Source: Nelumbo lutea
Lineage: Eukaryota > Streptophyta > Magnoliopsida > Proteales > Nelumbonaceae
Direction of reading: 5' to 3'
Length of the DNA stretch: 64,000 nt
Assembly (NCBI GenBank): GCA_022828595.1
Contig: JAKGHH010000005.1
Location: 51,207,655-51,271,654 of the forward strand
The first letter of the stretch is position 1, and the number at the start of each line of letters is the position of its first letter. The notes below the pieces were generated by a model, which saw nothing but the letters and a program-made list of their open reading frames with translations, searched no databases and had not been told where the DNA came from. This document shows positions 32,901 to 38,815 of the stretch, in pieces. The position numbers and the translations under genes are program-made.

Positions 32901-34781
32901 CTGCAACCAATCTATTACCAGTTTTGAGTCTCCCTCAATAATTAACCTCCTTAAGTTGAGTTCCTTTGCCTTTTTGACGCCTTCTAGAACAGCTAGAACT
33001 TCAGCTCGGGGAGAGTCTCCTTCCCCAATTGGATGTTCAATCTTGAAACTCTCCTTGATGTCAAACCCAGTTGGATGTCACATGTCTGGAGTTTCCTCAA
33101 CCCCCATCCTCTCTCTCTCTCTCTCTCTCTCTCAAGTTAAAGGAGATATTTTTGTTGCAAGTACACAAGATTGAATAAATATTCAATGGGGGAATTACCT
33201 CTGAAATGTCTCTTTAGAAATGGAGGAATTTTCATCATCACCTCTAACTTCAAGGGAAAGATCAGTAATGTTAATGTCACACTGGCTCCGAAGTTCAAGC
33301 GGACCACCAAGTGAAACCAAGGAAAATCCATTAACTGTATGAACCAGAGTCAGATTCTGGATGGATTGCTGGTGTGGAAACAAGAAATTAAAGGATGATT
33401 TTCCAGAAGGGCGTTGAATGATTGGGAGATTGAACCCATTGGAAGGCAACTCCAGAAGCTGTACAGCATGCAAATTGATCTTAATGCAGAAGATAGAAGG
33501 GTGTGGTCAGCAGATAGCAAGGGCCAGTTCACTGTAAAATCTTTTTTATAATAAACTGTCTCAAGAGGAAGAGCAGGAGTTTCCTATGCATGTAATATGG
33601 AGCAAGCACATTCCTTTGAAGATGGCTTTTTTTGTTTGGTCTGCCTACCTGAACAAGATTCTTACAAAAGACAACTTGGTTAGGAGGAGAATGGTGATTG
33701 AGCCACCTAGGTGTGTATTATGAAACAGGGAAGAAGAATCAGGTGAGCATTTGCTACCGCATAGCAGTTTCACCTCAACATTTGGGTGAAAATCTTCAGG
33801 ATCTTTGCTATCAGAAGTTGCTGCCTGGCCTCAGTGGATACTTTTGTGAAAGGGTGGTGGATACAGGGTTTAAGTAAGAAAGGGAAAATATTATGGCATT
33901 TGATTCCAGGAGCAGTCTTCTGGTCGATATGGCAGGAAAGAAACTCAAGGTTATTCCAAAACAAAGGCTGTCAAGAGGAGGAAGTGTGACAGAAAATAGT
34001 TGGGAAGCTGTTTTCCTGGTCATCAGCCCAACTAGCTGTTGACAGTTCTTTCTTTAGTTCCCTTTTTAAGTTTGAAAATATTTTTGTAATTTCAAATGGG
34101 ATAGTGGTCTAACTGGCTTTTGTACTTCCCCGTTGTACAGCCTCTGGTTGTACATGGGTGCTTTATTTTTTCTATTTTAATGAATTGACACTTTACCTCT
34201 TCTCATAAAAGGGATGTTCTTAAAATTCAAGATTGTAATTTTGATAGTTTTTTTTAATGTATTTTTGGTGTCTCCTTGACACCAGGTTGATTGTATTGTT
34301 GTTTTTTATTTTAATTAAACTTTCTTGTTACTATAAAAAAAAACGATACTGCTGTTCTATATTCATTTTCTTTTTTCATATTTCCTTTTCCTCGAATTAA
34401 AAATGAAGACACTTCGTAGTTTACCTTGTTATTTGGTAGATATCGTTTTATTTTTCTCTTCTTTATTTACTGCTGAATTCAACAATTCCTCCAATTCATC
34501 AGTTGACTTGGGTTGTTGAAATCTGATCATCTCTTATTTCATTGACATAAAAGACTGTATGTTTACCCTCTCAACTGCAGAGAAGCCGCCTGCCCAAGAT
34601 CTTCTTTCCACAAAAGTTGGTCAACGGGTTGTCCCTGCATATCGCAGGTAATGAAGCAATTTCATTCATTACATACACATCAATTCTATGTTCTGCCTCC
34701 TTTTGTAATTTGGCATTCATTGGCAGGGCAAAAGTAAGAGGAGTCTTCCTGCAGGATACCGAGGGCAGTGAAGATAACTGA
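8914..34781 (+). CDS. XRCC4/XLF/PAXX-superfamily protein, likely plant PAXX (7 exons)
   Basis: Exons: 8914-9111, 9499-9619, 26395-26556, 30135-30181, 31530-31683, 34581-34647, 34727-34781. Every intron is GT-AG and phases match throughout, giving 804 nt and 267 aa. The start ATG has a good plant context (GAAATGGC) and is the first in-frame ATG. Residues 1-107 form a head-domain-like region (FHLRVHVTDF, ATRSIEQLEDL, SWSDFIDYL, ENVKLVL). Residues about 110-190 look like a long helix or coiled coil (DRIMDSTANDAMANLSLELF, EKSESLQHQLDTLLFSKRKK). A Ser-rich linker leads to a basic-aromatic-acidic C-terminus (RRAKVRGVFLQDTEGSEDN). Head plus coiled coil plus Ku-binding-like tail is the layout of XRCC4, XLF and PAXX, nuclear scaffolds for DNA ligase IV in non-homologous end joining. 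Plant PAXX is my best match; XLF or another family member is possible. Exon structure is firmer than the name. Intron 2 (16,775 bp) has an alternative donor at 9610/9611, and its retention would stop the frame at about 9651. Confidence 0.75.
10386..11018 (-). pseudogene. LINE-A 3' part (RNase H end), older insertion
   Basis: Minus-strand L1-type LINE fragment in intron 2. It encodes the RNase H region (KKLNFDGSSMGNP, GIGGVIKYEGG, GDSVKAEFLAAVYWVEKAKE, IIKGDSKVVV) with a stop after VVVDG. The 3' end is the TGATAAAAAAAAA-type tail seen as T-rich sequence at 10387-10395, the same tail style as LINE-B. The element is interrupted at 11018/11019 by LINE-B and resumes at 15631. It lies antisense to the host gene. 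Confidence 0.8.
11036..15613 (+). mobile_element. LINE-B: L1-type LINE inserted into LINE-A
   Basis: A 4578-bp element flanked by a 17-bp TSD (GAATAATACAATCAATT at 11019-11035, one mismatch at 15614-15630). It has an apurinic-type endonuclease (ILSWNVRGLGS at about 11426, GGDFNVV, SDHWPI near 12100), a reverse transcriptase (KAPGPDGF, FRPISLVN, GRHITDQILIANE, catalytic FADD near 13490), the Cys/His region after RT (about 14700-14780) and an RNase H (VNFDGSSIRNPGPSGIGG from about 15160). The 3' end is GATAAAAAAAA. ORF1 is largely missing; only a possible tail remains at 11062-11385, so the copy is 5'-truncated. ORF2 is dead: in-frame stops at 12207, 12294, 12821 and 13927, plus at least five frameshifts. 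Confidence 0.9.
15631..15750 (-). pseudogene. LINE-A upstream part, separated by LINE-B
   Basis: The reverse complement encodes RRNARIFEENQRSLSAN-like sequence, matching WEERNSRIFSEKERSLEELL just upstream of the RNase H in LINE-B. It lines up with LINE-A directly across the 17-bp TSD (the frame runs on into LIVLFLKLPIGQKPW at about 11030). It therefore belongs to the same older minus-strand element. The 5' edge of LINE-A is not sharp. Confidence 0.7.
15906..16174 (-). repeat. Copia-1 3' LTR
   Basis: 269 bp, TGTTTTGAAATGG to TTTTCCAACA as read on the plus strand. It pairs with 19984-20270 and borders the polypurine tract at 16175-16190. The TSD base run GAAAA lies immediately left. Confidence 0.95.
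16182..17822 (-). CDS. Copia-1 reverse transcriptase and RNase H
   Basis: 546 codons, uninterrupted. RT motifs include CKWVFAIKYKSDGS, YKARLVAKGYTQ, DYQETFAPVAKM and the catalytic LLVYVDDI. RNase H follows with YTDADYAGSPVDRQSTSGY, SSVEAEFRAMA and YCDNKSAI. The frame should join the integrase part but is shifted near 17800, so the N-terminal start used here is only the first Met after the shift. It is intact enough to date the element as fairly young, but without gag it could move only with help from another copy. Confidence 0.9.
   Translation of the reverse strand: MHQTPIVPLAKSVSFQRFSKPHKSFLASLNTIPIPNTLAEALSNKEWKKSMRVEMKALEKNNMSEVVDLPKNKKVVGCKWVFAIKYKSDGSLERYKARLVAKGYTQTYGVDYQETFAPVAKMNTVRVLLSLAANYNWDLQHFDVKNVFPHGDLEEEIYMDIPPGFGEGIKGNKVCKLKKAIYGLKHSPRAWFGRFTKVMLSTGYKRSQGDHTLFIKHTTSRGVTALLVYVDDIIVTRNDKNEKEALKNCLAREFEIKDLGRLKCFLGIEVAHSKQGIFISQQKYVVDLLRETGNMTCKPASTPIDPNHKLGEANENASVDKEMFQRLVGKLIYLAHTQLDIAYAVSVISRLMHNPKEVHMQAAHRILHYLKANPGKGILFRRNGGLALEAYTDADYAGSPVDRQSTSGYCTFLGGNLVTWRSKKQNVVARSSVEAEFRAMAQGVCELLWLKIILEDLKIPREEPMKLYCDNKSAINITHNPVQHDRTKHIEIDRHFIKEKLDSKLICTLYVSTKEQLADVLTKGLSSTNFRRIVAKLGMEDLYSPA
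17795..19090 (-). pseudogene. Copia-1 integrase, one stop and a frameshift
   Basis: The integrase catalytic core has HSDIWGPS, FIDDCTRVTWIF, RSDNATNYF and TPQQNGVAERKN. A TGA after KLDP (about 18422) falls where related elements read on into the LGYSPTQKGY region, and the frame is the same on both sides. The part at 17795-18403 is the variable linker, with two copies of an SSQSSNRQESHP repeat. It runs out of frame with RT near 17800 and out of frame with the protease part near 19000-19090. Confidence 0.85.
18939..19898 (-). CDS. Copia-1 protease and GAG-pre-integrase region
   Basis: Codons for the aspartic protease active site ILDSGATDHMT lie near 19555. They are followed by the KNVLHVPKLSTSLIS block and the pre-integrase zinc motif (CDVCEFAKHE). 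The frame begins at 19898, only about 90 bases inside the 5' LTR, and contains almost no gag, showing a deletion of most of gag rather than simple decay. The last part (after KHERVFF) is out of frame with the integrase. Confidence 0.85.
   Translation of the reverse strand: MFLFFLLYSPFTASLILPPLTMSDVTATSAPTSSKEWGNRGVSKTVQQAHNVSTIPQSRRGPFNDDEIERLRGFLASLKPGSGSTALALSGESLSLGLHASASVFPWILDSGATDHMTPSSLHFLTYTPCPSSRKISIADGSFTTVARIGNIQINPPLLLKNVLHVPKLSTSLISIHKLTQDVNCNVVFFPSYCVFQDQVSGKKIGLAKERDGLYYLEATSKPSHTVMHVIHESLLSTSNKDLIWRHQFRFGHPSFPILKTMFHSLFKGIDVETFYCDVCEFAKHERVFFPISNKRSSTFLFDPFGYMGPFSNSQRYWF
19984..20270 (-). repeat. Copia-1 5' LTR and primer-binding site
   Basis: 287 bp, pairing with 15906-16174. 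Immediately inside, the plus strand reads GCTCTGATACCA, the complement of the primer-binding site for initiator tRNA-Met. An extra 18-base partial repeat of CCTATTTTT(A/T)CACA distinguishes it from the other LTR. Confidence 0.95.
20319..20717 (+). pseudogene. LINE-C 3' fragment
   Basis: 5'-truncated L1-type LINE with the post-RT region (PLAILWAVWTERNR), a stop at 20580-20582 and an A-rich tail (20709-20717). The sequence differs from LINE-A, B and D and is closer in style to LINE-G at 33380. It lies in intron 2 in host sense orientation. No TSD was seen. Confidence 0.65.
20820..21021 (+). repeat. Copia-2 5' LTR
   Basis: Ends CTTGCATAACA and is followed directly by the initiator tRNA-Met primer-binding site at 21022-21033. 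It carries a TATATATATT box (about 20909-20919) and a TCTCTT-rich stretch near its end. Confidence 0.9.
21612..22607 (+). pseudogene. Copia-2 gag remnant
   Basis: 21612-21845 encodes the gag N-terminus (LDGLNYLEWLRGIKLYITARG, then ATM-like stops), ending at TAA 21843. After stops and shifts, 22248-22607 encodes the C-terminal gag, including a WYTHCQKPRRTQDTCWDLHG zinc-knuckle-like motif whose first Cys position reads Tyr. It is non-functional. Confidence 0.8.
22655..25852 (+). pseudogene. Copia-2 pol remnant
   Basis: Protease (22655-23146), integrase (23180-23596), linker (23676-24374), RT (24421-24822 and 24886-25137) and RNase H (25226-25852) survive as separate open pieces broken by stops and frameshifts. 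One break is a TGA directly before TPQQNGVA near 23594. RNase H keeps YTDADWAG and RSSAEAEYRAMAHG. Decay is much greater than in Copia-1, consistent with an older insertion. Confidence 0.85.
25883..26084 (+). repeat. Copia-2 3' LTR
   Basis: Follows the polypurine tract CTTGAGGGGGAG and ends CCTGCATAACA. It differs from the 5' LTR at about 10 positions, four of them clustered in the GCGYCRCYAGYAG stretch. Confidence 0.9.
26680..26830. repeat. GATATT-rich inverted repeat in intron 3
   Basis: Repeated motifs CGATATTTGG, CCGATATTTG, GTGATATTTC and TTGATATTTC in both orientations around a T-run at 26759-26772. It probably comes from a small DNA transposon; ends not defined. Confidence 0.35.
27346..28755 (+). 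mobile_element. LINE-D, 5'-truncated, with 11-bp TSD
   Basis: A 1410-bp LINE fragment in intron 3 flanked by TCCATTGACAT at 27335-27345 and 28756-28766. It starts inside the post-RT region (LKILFPSIYALSSLKNKLVA) and keeps the Cys/His motif CCLCKSSGETAFHIFVSC. After breaks near 27930-28190 it encodes an RNase H (KLNFDGSSFGNPGMSGIGG, VVEGDSKVVISWL, WTPRAANGFADLVA) with a stop at 28629-28631. The tail is ACTGATAAAAAAA. It is closely related to LINE-B and in host sense orientation. Confidence 0.9.
28152..28631 (+). pseudogene. LINE-D RNase H domain, open frame
   Basis: About 160 codons remain open. The acidic residues of an RNase H fold are visible in order: D of NFDGSS, E of the AELKA-equivalent block (here AKLKA, so this acidic residue appears changed to Lys), D of VEGDSK, and D of GFADLVA. 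This is the best preserved RNase H in the window, but the changed residue and lost upstream domains make it non-functional in retrotransposition. Confidence 0.7.
30685..31140 (+). pseudogene. LINE-E 3' fragment in intron 4
   Basis: It encodes an RNase H piece (NVIVEGDLKVVAGWM, equivalent to VEGDSKVV), then after shifts a SADSLDASISVRGS-like stretch equivalent to the conserved ANxxADxLAK end. It ends in an AAATAAATAAATAAAT tail around 31125-31141. Very short and decayed; no TSD. Confidence 0.55.
32626..33090 (-). pseudogene. LINE-F 3' fragment in intron 5, antisense
   Basis: The minus strand encodes an RNase H (IGEGDSPRAEVLAVLEGVKK, LIIEGDSKLVIDWLQKEES) and then a tail beginning at about 32638 with CTGATAAAAAAAA on that strand. 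It is 5'-truncated near 33090, next to a CT microsatellite (33107-33133). Confidence 0.75.
33380..34210 (+). pseudogene. LINE-G 3' fragment in intron 5
   Basis: It encodes the post-RT region typical of plant L1 elements: ALNDWEIEPIGRQLQKLYS and RRVWSADSKGQFTVKS, then FFVWSAYLNKILTKDNLVRR. After further breaks it gives AVFWSIWQERNSRLFQ at about 33910-33960. It ends CTTCTCATAAAA. The 5' edge is uncertain by about 50 bases. Same family style as LINE-C; host sense orientation. Confidence 0.75.
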
Positions 34782-35689
34782 AAGGTGGAAATAGAATACA
34801 GAACATTCTTTTTTGTTTCAGCTACATCTTACTCAAGAAGTTTCTGGTCAAAAGAACCTTGATTTTCATTTGCTACATGATGAAAAAACAAGTCCAGCAA
34901 AAAGGAAATGGTGCTGTAGGCTCCGTCACACATAGGCCTATAGCTAACACAACAGATGATGGTATAGATAAAATTAGTGGGGATTTGCTAATGCAGTTGC
35001 CATTGGACTTCCCCACCTGCCCATTGTAAATGAAGTCACCAAATAGCTTGAACCATCTTTTTTTTTTTTTTTTTTTTATAAACTTACATGATTACAAGAC
35101 TAATGTGTTTATGAAGAGTGGAGACAAGTATAGATGTTATTTAAACTTGATGAATGTGACTATTGAGTTGGAGAACTACTAGAACTGACAGCTGGCCAGC
35201 TGCATATGGTGGGCCTGTTTGGATGGAGCTTGATCAAATTTTAAATCTTTACCAGAGTTTAAAGAAGAGGTAATTCATTACTATATTTGGGAAATTAATT
35301 AATGCTGTGGAGTGGGCATGCCTTGTTTAGTGGGCCATTCACCAATTTTGGGTGTCTGTGACCCCTCCCCCACAAGACTGTTGCAACCCTTGACCAAGCG
35401 ACCGAACCACTTTGATGAACAGGATGCATGATCTGAAGTGTACTACTGGTACTGGTAAATGGTTCTAACCATGCCATGCGTACTTTACTAGAGATAAAGT
35501 TCACTCTCATAGACCACTCACTCCAATAGAGCGCAGTCTCCTTTGATCAGTGTTGTATGGTTTATCGAAGACCTTCCAGCAGAGGAGTTGGAATTCCTAA
35601 TGTGGATTTCTGATGTGCATAGCTTCCCACGTTTAATTTAATGATCAATAAACCTAGTTTTAAGTAATCGTAGGGCATATGCTCCCCAG
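34782..35689. other. Downstream flank of the end-joining gene
   Basis: This should contain the 3' untranslated region. A 50-codon frame (ATG 34877 to TAA 35027-35029) with mixed, non-repetitive composition follows a TTTTTTGTTTCAG acceptor-like site at 34809-34821. It has no recognised similarity and could be an alternative terminal exon or chance. A long T run occupies about 35060-35078. No other gene is seen. Confidence 0.4.
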
Positions 35690-35882
35690 CCATGATTACG
35701 ATTTGCCCTACTTAATAGTTTGTATTGAAGCCATGATAACCATGATTACGATTTGCCCTACTTAATAGTTTGTATTGAAGCCATGATAACCATGACTACG
35801 ATTTGTCCTACCTAATAGTTTGTATTGAAGCCATGATAGCCATGATTGCGATTTACCCTACTTGATAGTTCGTATTGAAGTG
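35690..35882. repeat. 50-bp tandem repeat, four copies
   Basis: Units start CATGATTACG (or CATGACTACG, CATGATTGCG) at 35691, 35741, 35791 and 35841, exactly 50 bases apart. Each carries GATTTGCCCTACTTAATAG and GTATTGAAGCCATGAT. The first two are nearly identical, and divergence grows to the right. Confidence 0.95.
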
Positions 35883-36366
35883 CAGTTTGTGGATATCATT
35901 ACCATGATACGCTATGGTCAAGTGAACAGGGTCCATTATGGAATCAACCTTACACATCTCTCACCCAACAAACCAAAGACAGAGGGGCAAAAGAGTCAAA
36001 GACCAAAGAAAAACTCACCACAGATTTTCCTTTTCCAGAATATACACATCATATTGAAACTCTTTTACAGGGTAAAGAGTAGAATTGTAGAAACCGTTTT
36101 CAAGCAAGCTGTTTCTAATAACAACAAACATACAGGAACATATGTAGTCTACCTATTCAAAAAGGGGACTCGTTGTGGTATCTCGTTTTGCTTTCCTTTG
36201 TGTTGAAGGGCCAGATAACAGGTAAGCAACCACCTACTTGCCTGCAACACAGAAGAATATAGATTAAGTGCATGCTTATCAATTGCCAATGTACAATGTA
36301 TATTTGAACACCTTAATTTATGGTGGGTTACCAATCCAAGTAGCAATTCCAGGAGGTTTACCATGA

Positions 36367-36459
36367 GGCTCAGTTTGGAAGGAGTACAAATGTAAATATG
36401 TACAGTACAAATACATACACTTCTACATATTTGCATTTGTATTCCTTCCAAACTGAGCC
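36367..36459. mobile_element. 93-bp hairpin MITE, Tourist-like end
   Basis: A near-perfect palindrome with arms of about 36 bases: GGCTCAGTTTGGAAGGAGTA at the left and its reverse complement (with one change) at the right end. The TIR start GGCTCAGTTT is shared with the element at 37191-37706. The frames crossing it are shadows of this hairpin. Confidence 0.7.
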
Positions 36460-37190
36460 TAAGGGATTTATCATTGAATGCATGCACTTCTTATTTAAGG
36501 ACTCAGATACCGGATTCAGAATTATGTTTGTCCAAGGGTTTCACTTGGCAAGACGAAGAACAAAGATTTATTGACACATCACAGAAAACTACAAACTATG
36601 CTGCTGAATTTTAACGTACCGGTGCTCCTACACTTACCCAGTCACTCCAGATCTATTACCCACGTACTGTTCCTATATCCCTACCCACAGATCACTACCA
36701 CTGTCTATTATGAACATCTTTTCATAAATGACAAGGGAGATATTCCCAATACATAATTGTAATGGTTCGTGGGTAGTGCTAGTGATGTGGGAACAGCTTG
36801 TGGGCAGCAGATCTGAGCCCTTACCCCGGGTGGGGGTGGGACCGCGGGATGTTGTGTTGATTAGTCAAAGTTCTCCCAAAATCATATCATCCACTCTGAT
36901 ATTTGAGATTTTGACCAATCAATTCCCTGGTGTGGATTTTGGTGAATTTTCATTGGTTAGCATTAAGTGTGGGGTGACGTGGATTTTGATGAATTTTCAT
37001 TGGTTAGTATTAAGTGTGGGAGATCGGGATCGAGATTGATGGTTTTGGACTCTGACGACACTTCATCATATTGTATTTTAGTTTTAAGTCAGTTGTACAT
37101 TTTTTAAAACCACGTACTTTACTAATCAATTCTCGTCTCTTAGAGTCTAATTAGATGAAAAAGGCTGCTCTTTCAAATAGGCAAACTTTA

Positions 37191-37706
37191 GGCTCAGTTT
37201 ATTTGCACTGGTACAATTGCATGGGAGTGCAAATAGGATGAGTGTAAATTTTGGTTTAGCTTTATTTCATATTTGAGTTTATCTTATTTGTTTGTGAGAA
37301 GTAAAATAAGAAGCTAAATGATGTTGTTCTGACTTTAAATAAAAGAGAGTGGAGGTATGAGGAGGGTTAGTTGTTTTGGAGTATTATGTGATCCCCATTT
37401 TATATGAAAGGGAATTGAGATAAGAGAAAGTGTAAATTTTGCATTGGTAAGAGTACAAATCGTAATTCAAAGTAAAATAGGATGGCTAAATGATGGTGTC
37501 CTCACTTTATATGAAAGAGAATGGAGGTAGGAGGATGGCTATTTGTTTTGGAGTGAGGAAGAAGCAAGATGATGTGATCCCCATTTTATATGAAAGAGAA
37601 TTGAGATAAGAGAAAGGTGATGCAAAATTTGCATCATGTAGGACTATAAATCATAATTCAAATAAGTAGATGCAAAATTTGTATCCTACCGTAAACAAAC
37701 AGAGCC
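37191..37706. mobile_element. Tourist-like MITE with TTA TSD and internal duplication
   Basis: Ends GGCTCAGTTTATTTGCACTGG (left) and GGCTCTGTTTGTTTACGG (right, reverse complement), flanked by TTA at 37188-37190 and 37707-37709, as for PIF/Harbinger-derived Tourist elements. Inside, a block of about 175 bases is duplicated in tandem (about 37315-37480 and 37490-37670). Both copies carry GATCCCCATTTTATATGAAA and GAATTGAGATAAGAGAAAG. Confidence 0.75.
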
Positions 37707-37829
37707 TTAACAGATTTTCCTTCTCTTCTTTCTCCCTAGTGTATTATAGATCAATTGATCAAACTGAGTTAATCAATCAATTTTGAGCCTAATGATTGAT
37801 ACCCTGATACTACTCAAAGAAGGAAATCA

Positions 37830-38714
37830 TCACCATTCTTGTTTCTTTAAAAATTCTGTTATATTCATTCTAACTAGAAATTTAAGAACATACCCGCTTT
37901 TAATGCTGTTCCTGCTACTGCTCCTACCACTGCTTCCGGCGTTTCCTTTGCTCCCACAGTTGCTATTTGTTCCACCATCATCAGCCTCTCCTGAGACAGA
38001 GAACCTTTTCTTCCACCAATCCTTATCTACACCTCTCTCACTTCCCTCCAGCGATGGTCTAGGAGAAACTTTGGAACAATTACCCGTTATCGAGCTCTTC
38101 TTCTTCTTCTTCTTCTTCGATCCCATAGAAGTTGGGAAGAACATCTTTAAAAGAAAAACCCCACGATCCATGCTTTCAGTTCTCAAAATCCCTTTCTTAT
38201 CATTTCTCCTTCCATTCCTTGCTCCTTGCTCCTTTTTCATCTTCCTGCCATTATTCAGATCACTATTTTCATCCACTGTCACCTGTGCTACCGCTTGCAC
38301 AACTGGCTTCTCAACAATATCTTTCAAAGAGAGCTCATAGTTGGACTCGGGCATGTTTTGGATCATCTCCATCATCTCCCATCTTCCTCTGGCAATAGCC
38401 TGGGATCGGGATGTCGGAGAGAGATACTGGTAGTGGTGGTGGTGGTTGCGGCGGGGGTGCAGTGGTGCAGCTTCTGTGGGACTGGGGGGTGAACTTGTCT
38501 TCCACAACGGTGGTGACGAGACACCAGACTCATCATCTTCAACCTGTGTTTGAGTTCCGAACTCAATCGCACTGCCTCCTGCTCTACCATAATTCTCGTA
38601 ATTCTGAGCCGTTCTTCGAACCCGCACGCCAAAGTCCATCTGGGTTCTGCCAACTTGATTGGAATTGGATGAATAGACAAGGTTCCTGGGAGGCTCTCGC
38701 CGGAGATCATGCAT
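37830..38714 (-). CDS. Plant protein of unknown function, single exon, 294 aa
   Basis: A continuous frame from ATG 38714 to the stop at 37830. The sequence is not a repeat and has clear gene-like blocks. An N-terminal basic region is followed at about residues 65-80 by SSPPLWKTSSPPSPT. A block at about 98-135 (YLSPTSRSQAIARGRWEMME, then MIQNMPESNYELSLKDIVEK) looks like a conserved core. Lys/Arg-rich segments and a polylysine run (SKKKKKKKSS, encoded by a CTT microsatellite at 38096-38119) follow. A Ser/Gly-rich stretch leads to the C-terminal RNSIKSGYVLKFLVRMNITE. There is no signal peptide, membrane segment or known catalytic motif. I recall this kind of core in uncharacterised plant proteins but cannot name a family. 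The plus-strand frame over the same place is its shadow. Confidence 0.7.
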   Translation of the reverse strand: MHDLRREPPRNLVYSSNSNQVGRTQMDFGVRVRRTAQNYENYGRAGGSAIEFGTQTQVEDDESGVSSPPLWKTSSPPSPTEAAPLHPRRNHHHHYQYLSPTSRSQAIARGRWEMMEMIQNMPESNYELSLKDIVEKPVVQAVAQVTVDENSDLNNGRKMKKEQGARNGRRNDKKGILRTESMDRGVFLLKMFFPTSMGSKKKKKKKSSITGNCSKVSPRPSLEGSERGVDKDWWKKRFSVSGEADDGGTNSNCGSKGNAGSSGRSSSRNSIKSGYVLKFLVRMNITEFLKKQEW

Positions 38715-38716
38715 TG

Positions 38717-38815
38717 TTAGGGGAGAAGGGAGAAACCCAGAAAGGTAATCGTGGTTGTGTGAGGACTGAAGGACTGAACAGAGGTTGGTGTGGTCGCCCT
38801 ATGATGGTCGGCCAT
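38717..38815 (-). other. Possible uORF ending 2 nt before the unknown gene
   Basis: On the minus strand, ATG at 38815 opens a 32-codon frame that ends at TAA (38719-38717), two bases before the main ATG at 38714 (TAACAATG). It starts MADHHRATTPTSVQS and is in a different frame from the main ORF. Whether it is in the mRNA is unknown. Alternatively it could be the remains of a longer first exon. Confidence 0.35.

Noticed and set aside
35862..36487. Frames of 112-114 codons on both strands
   Set aside because: They cross the 50-bp tandem repeat or the 93-bp hairpin MITE and have no gene-like motifs.
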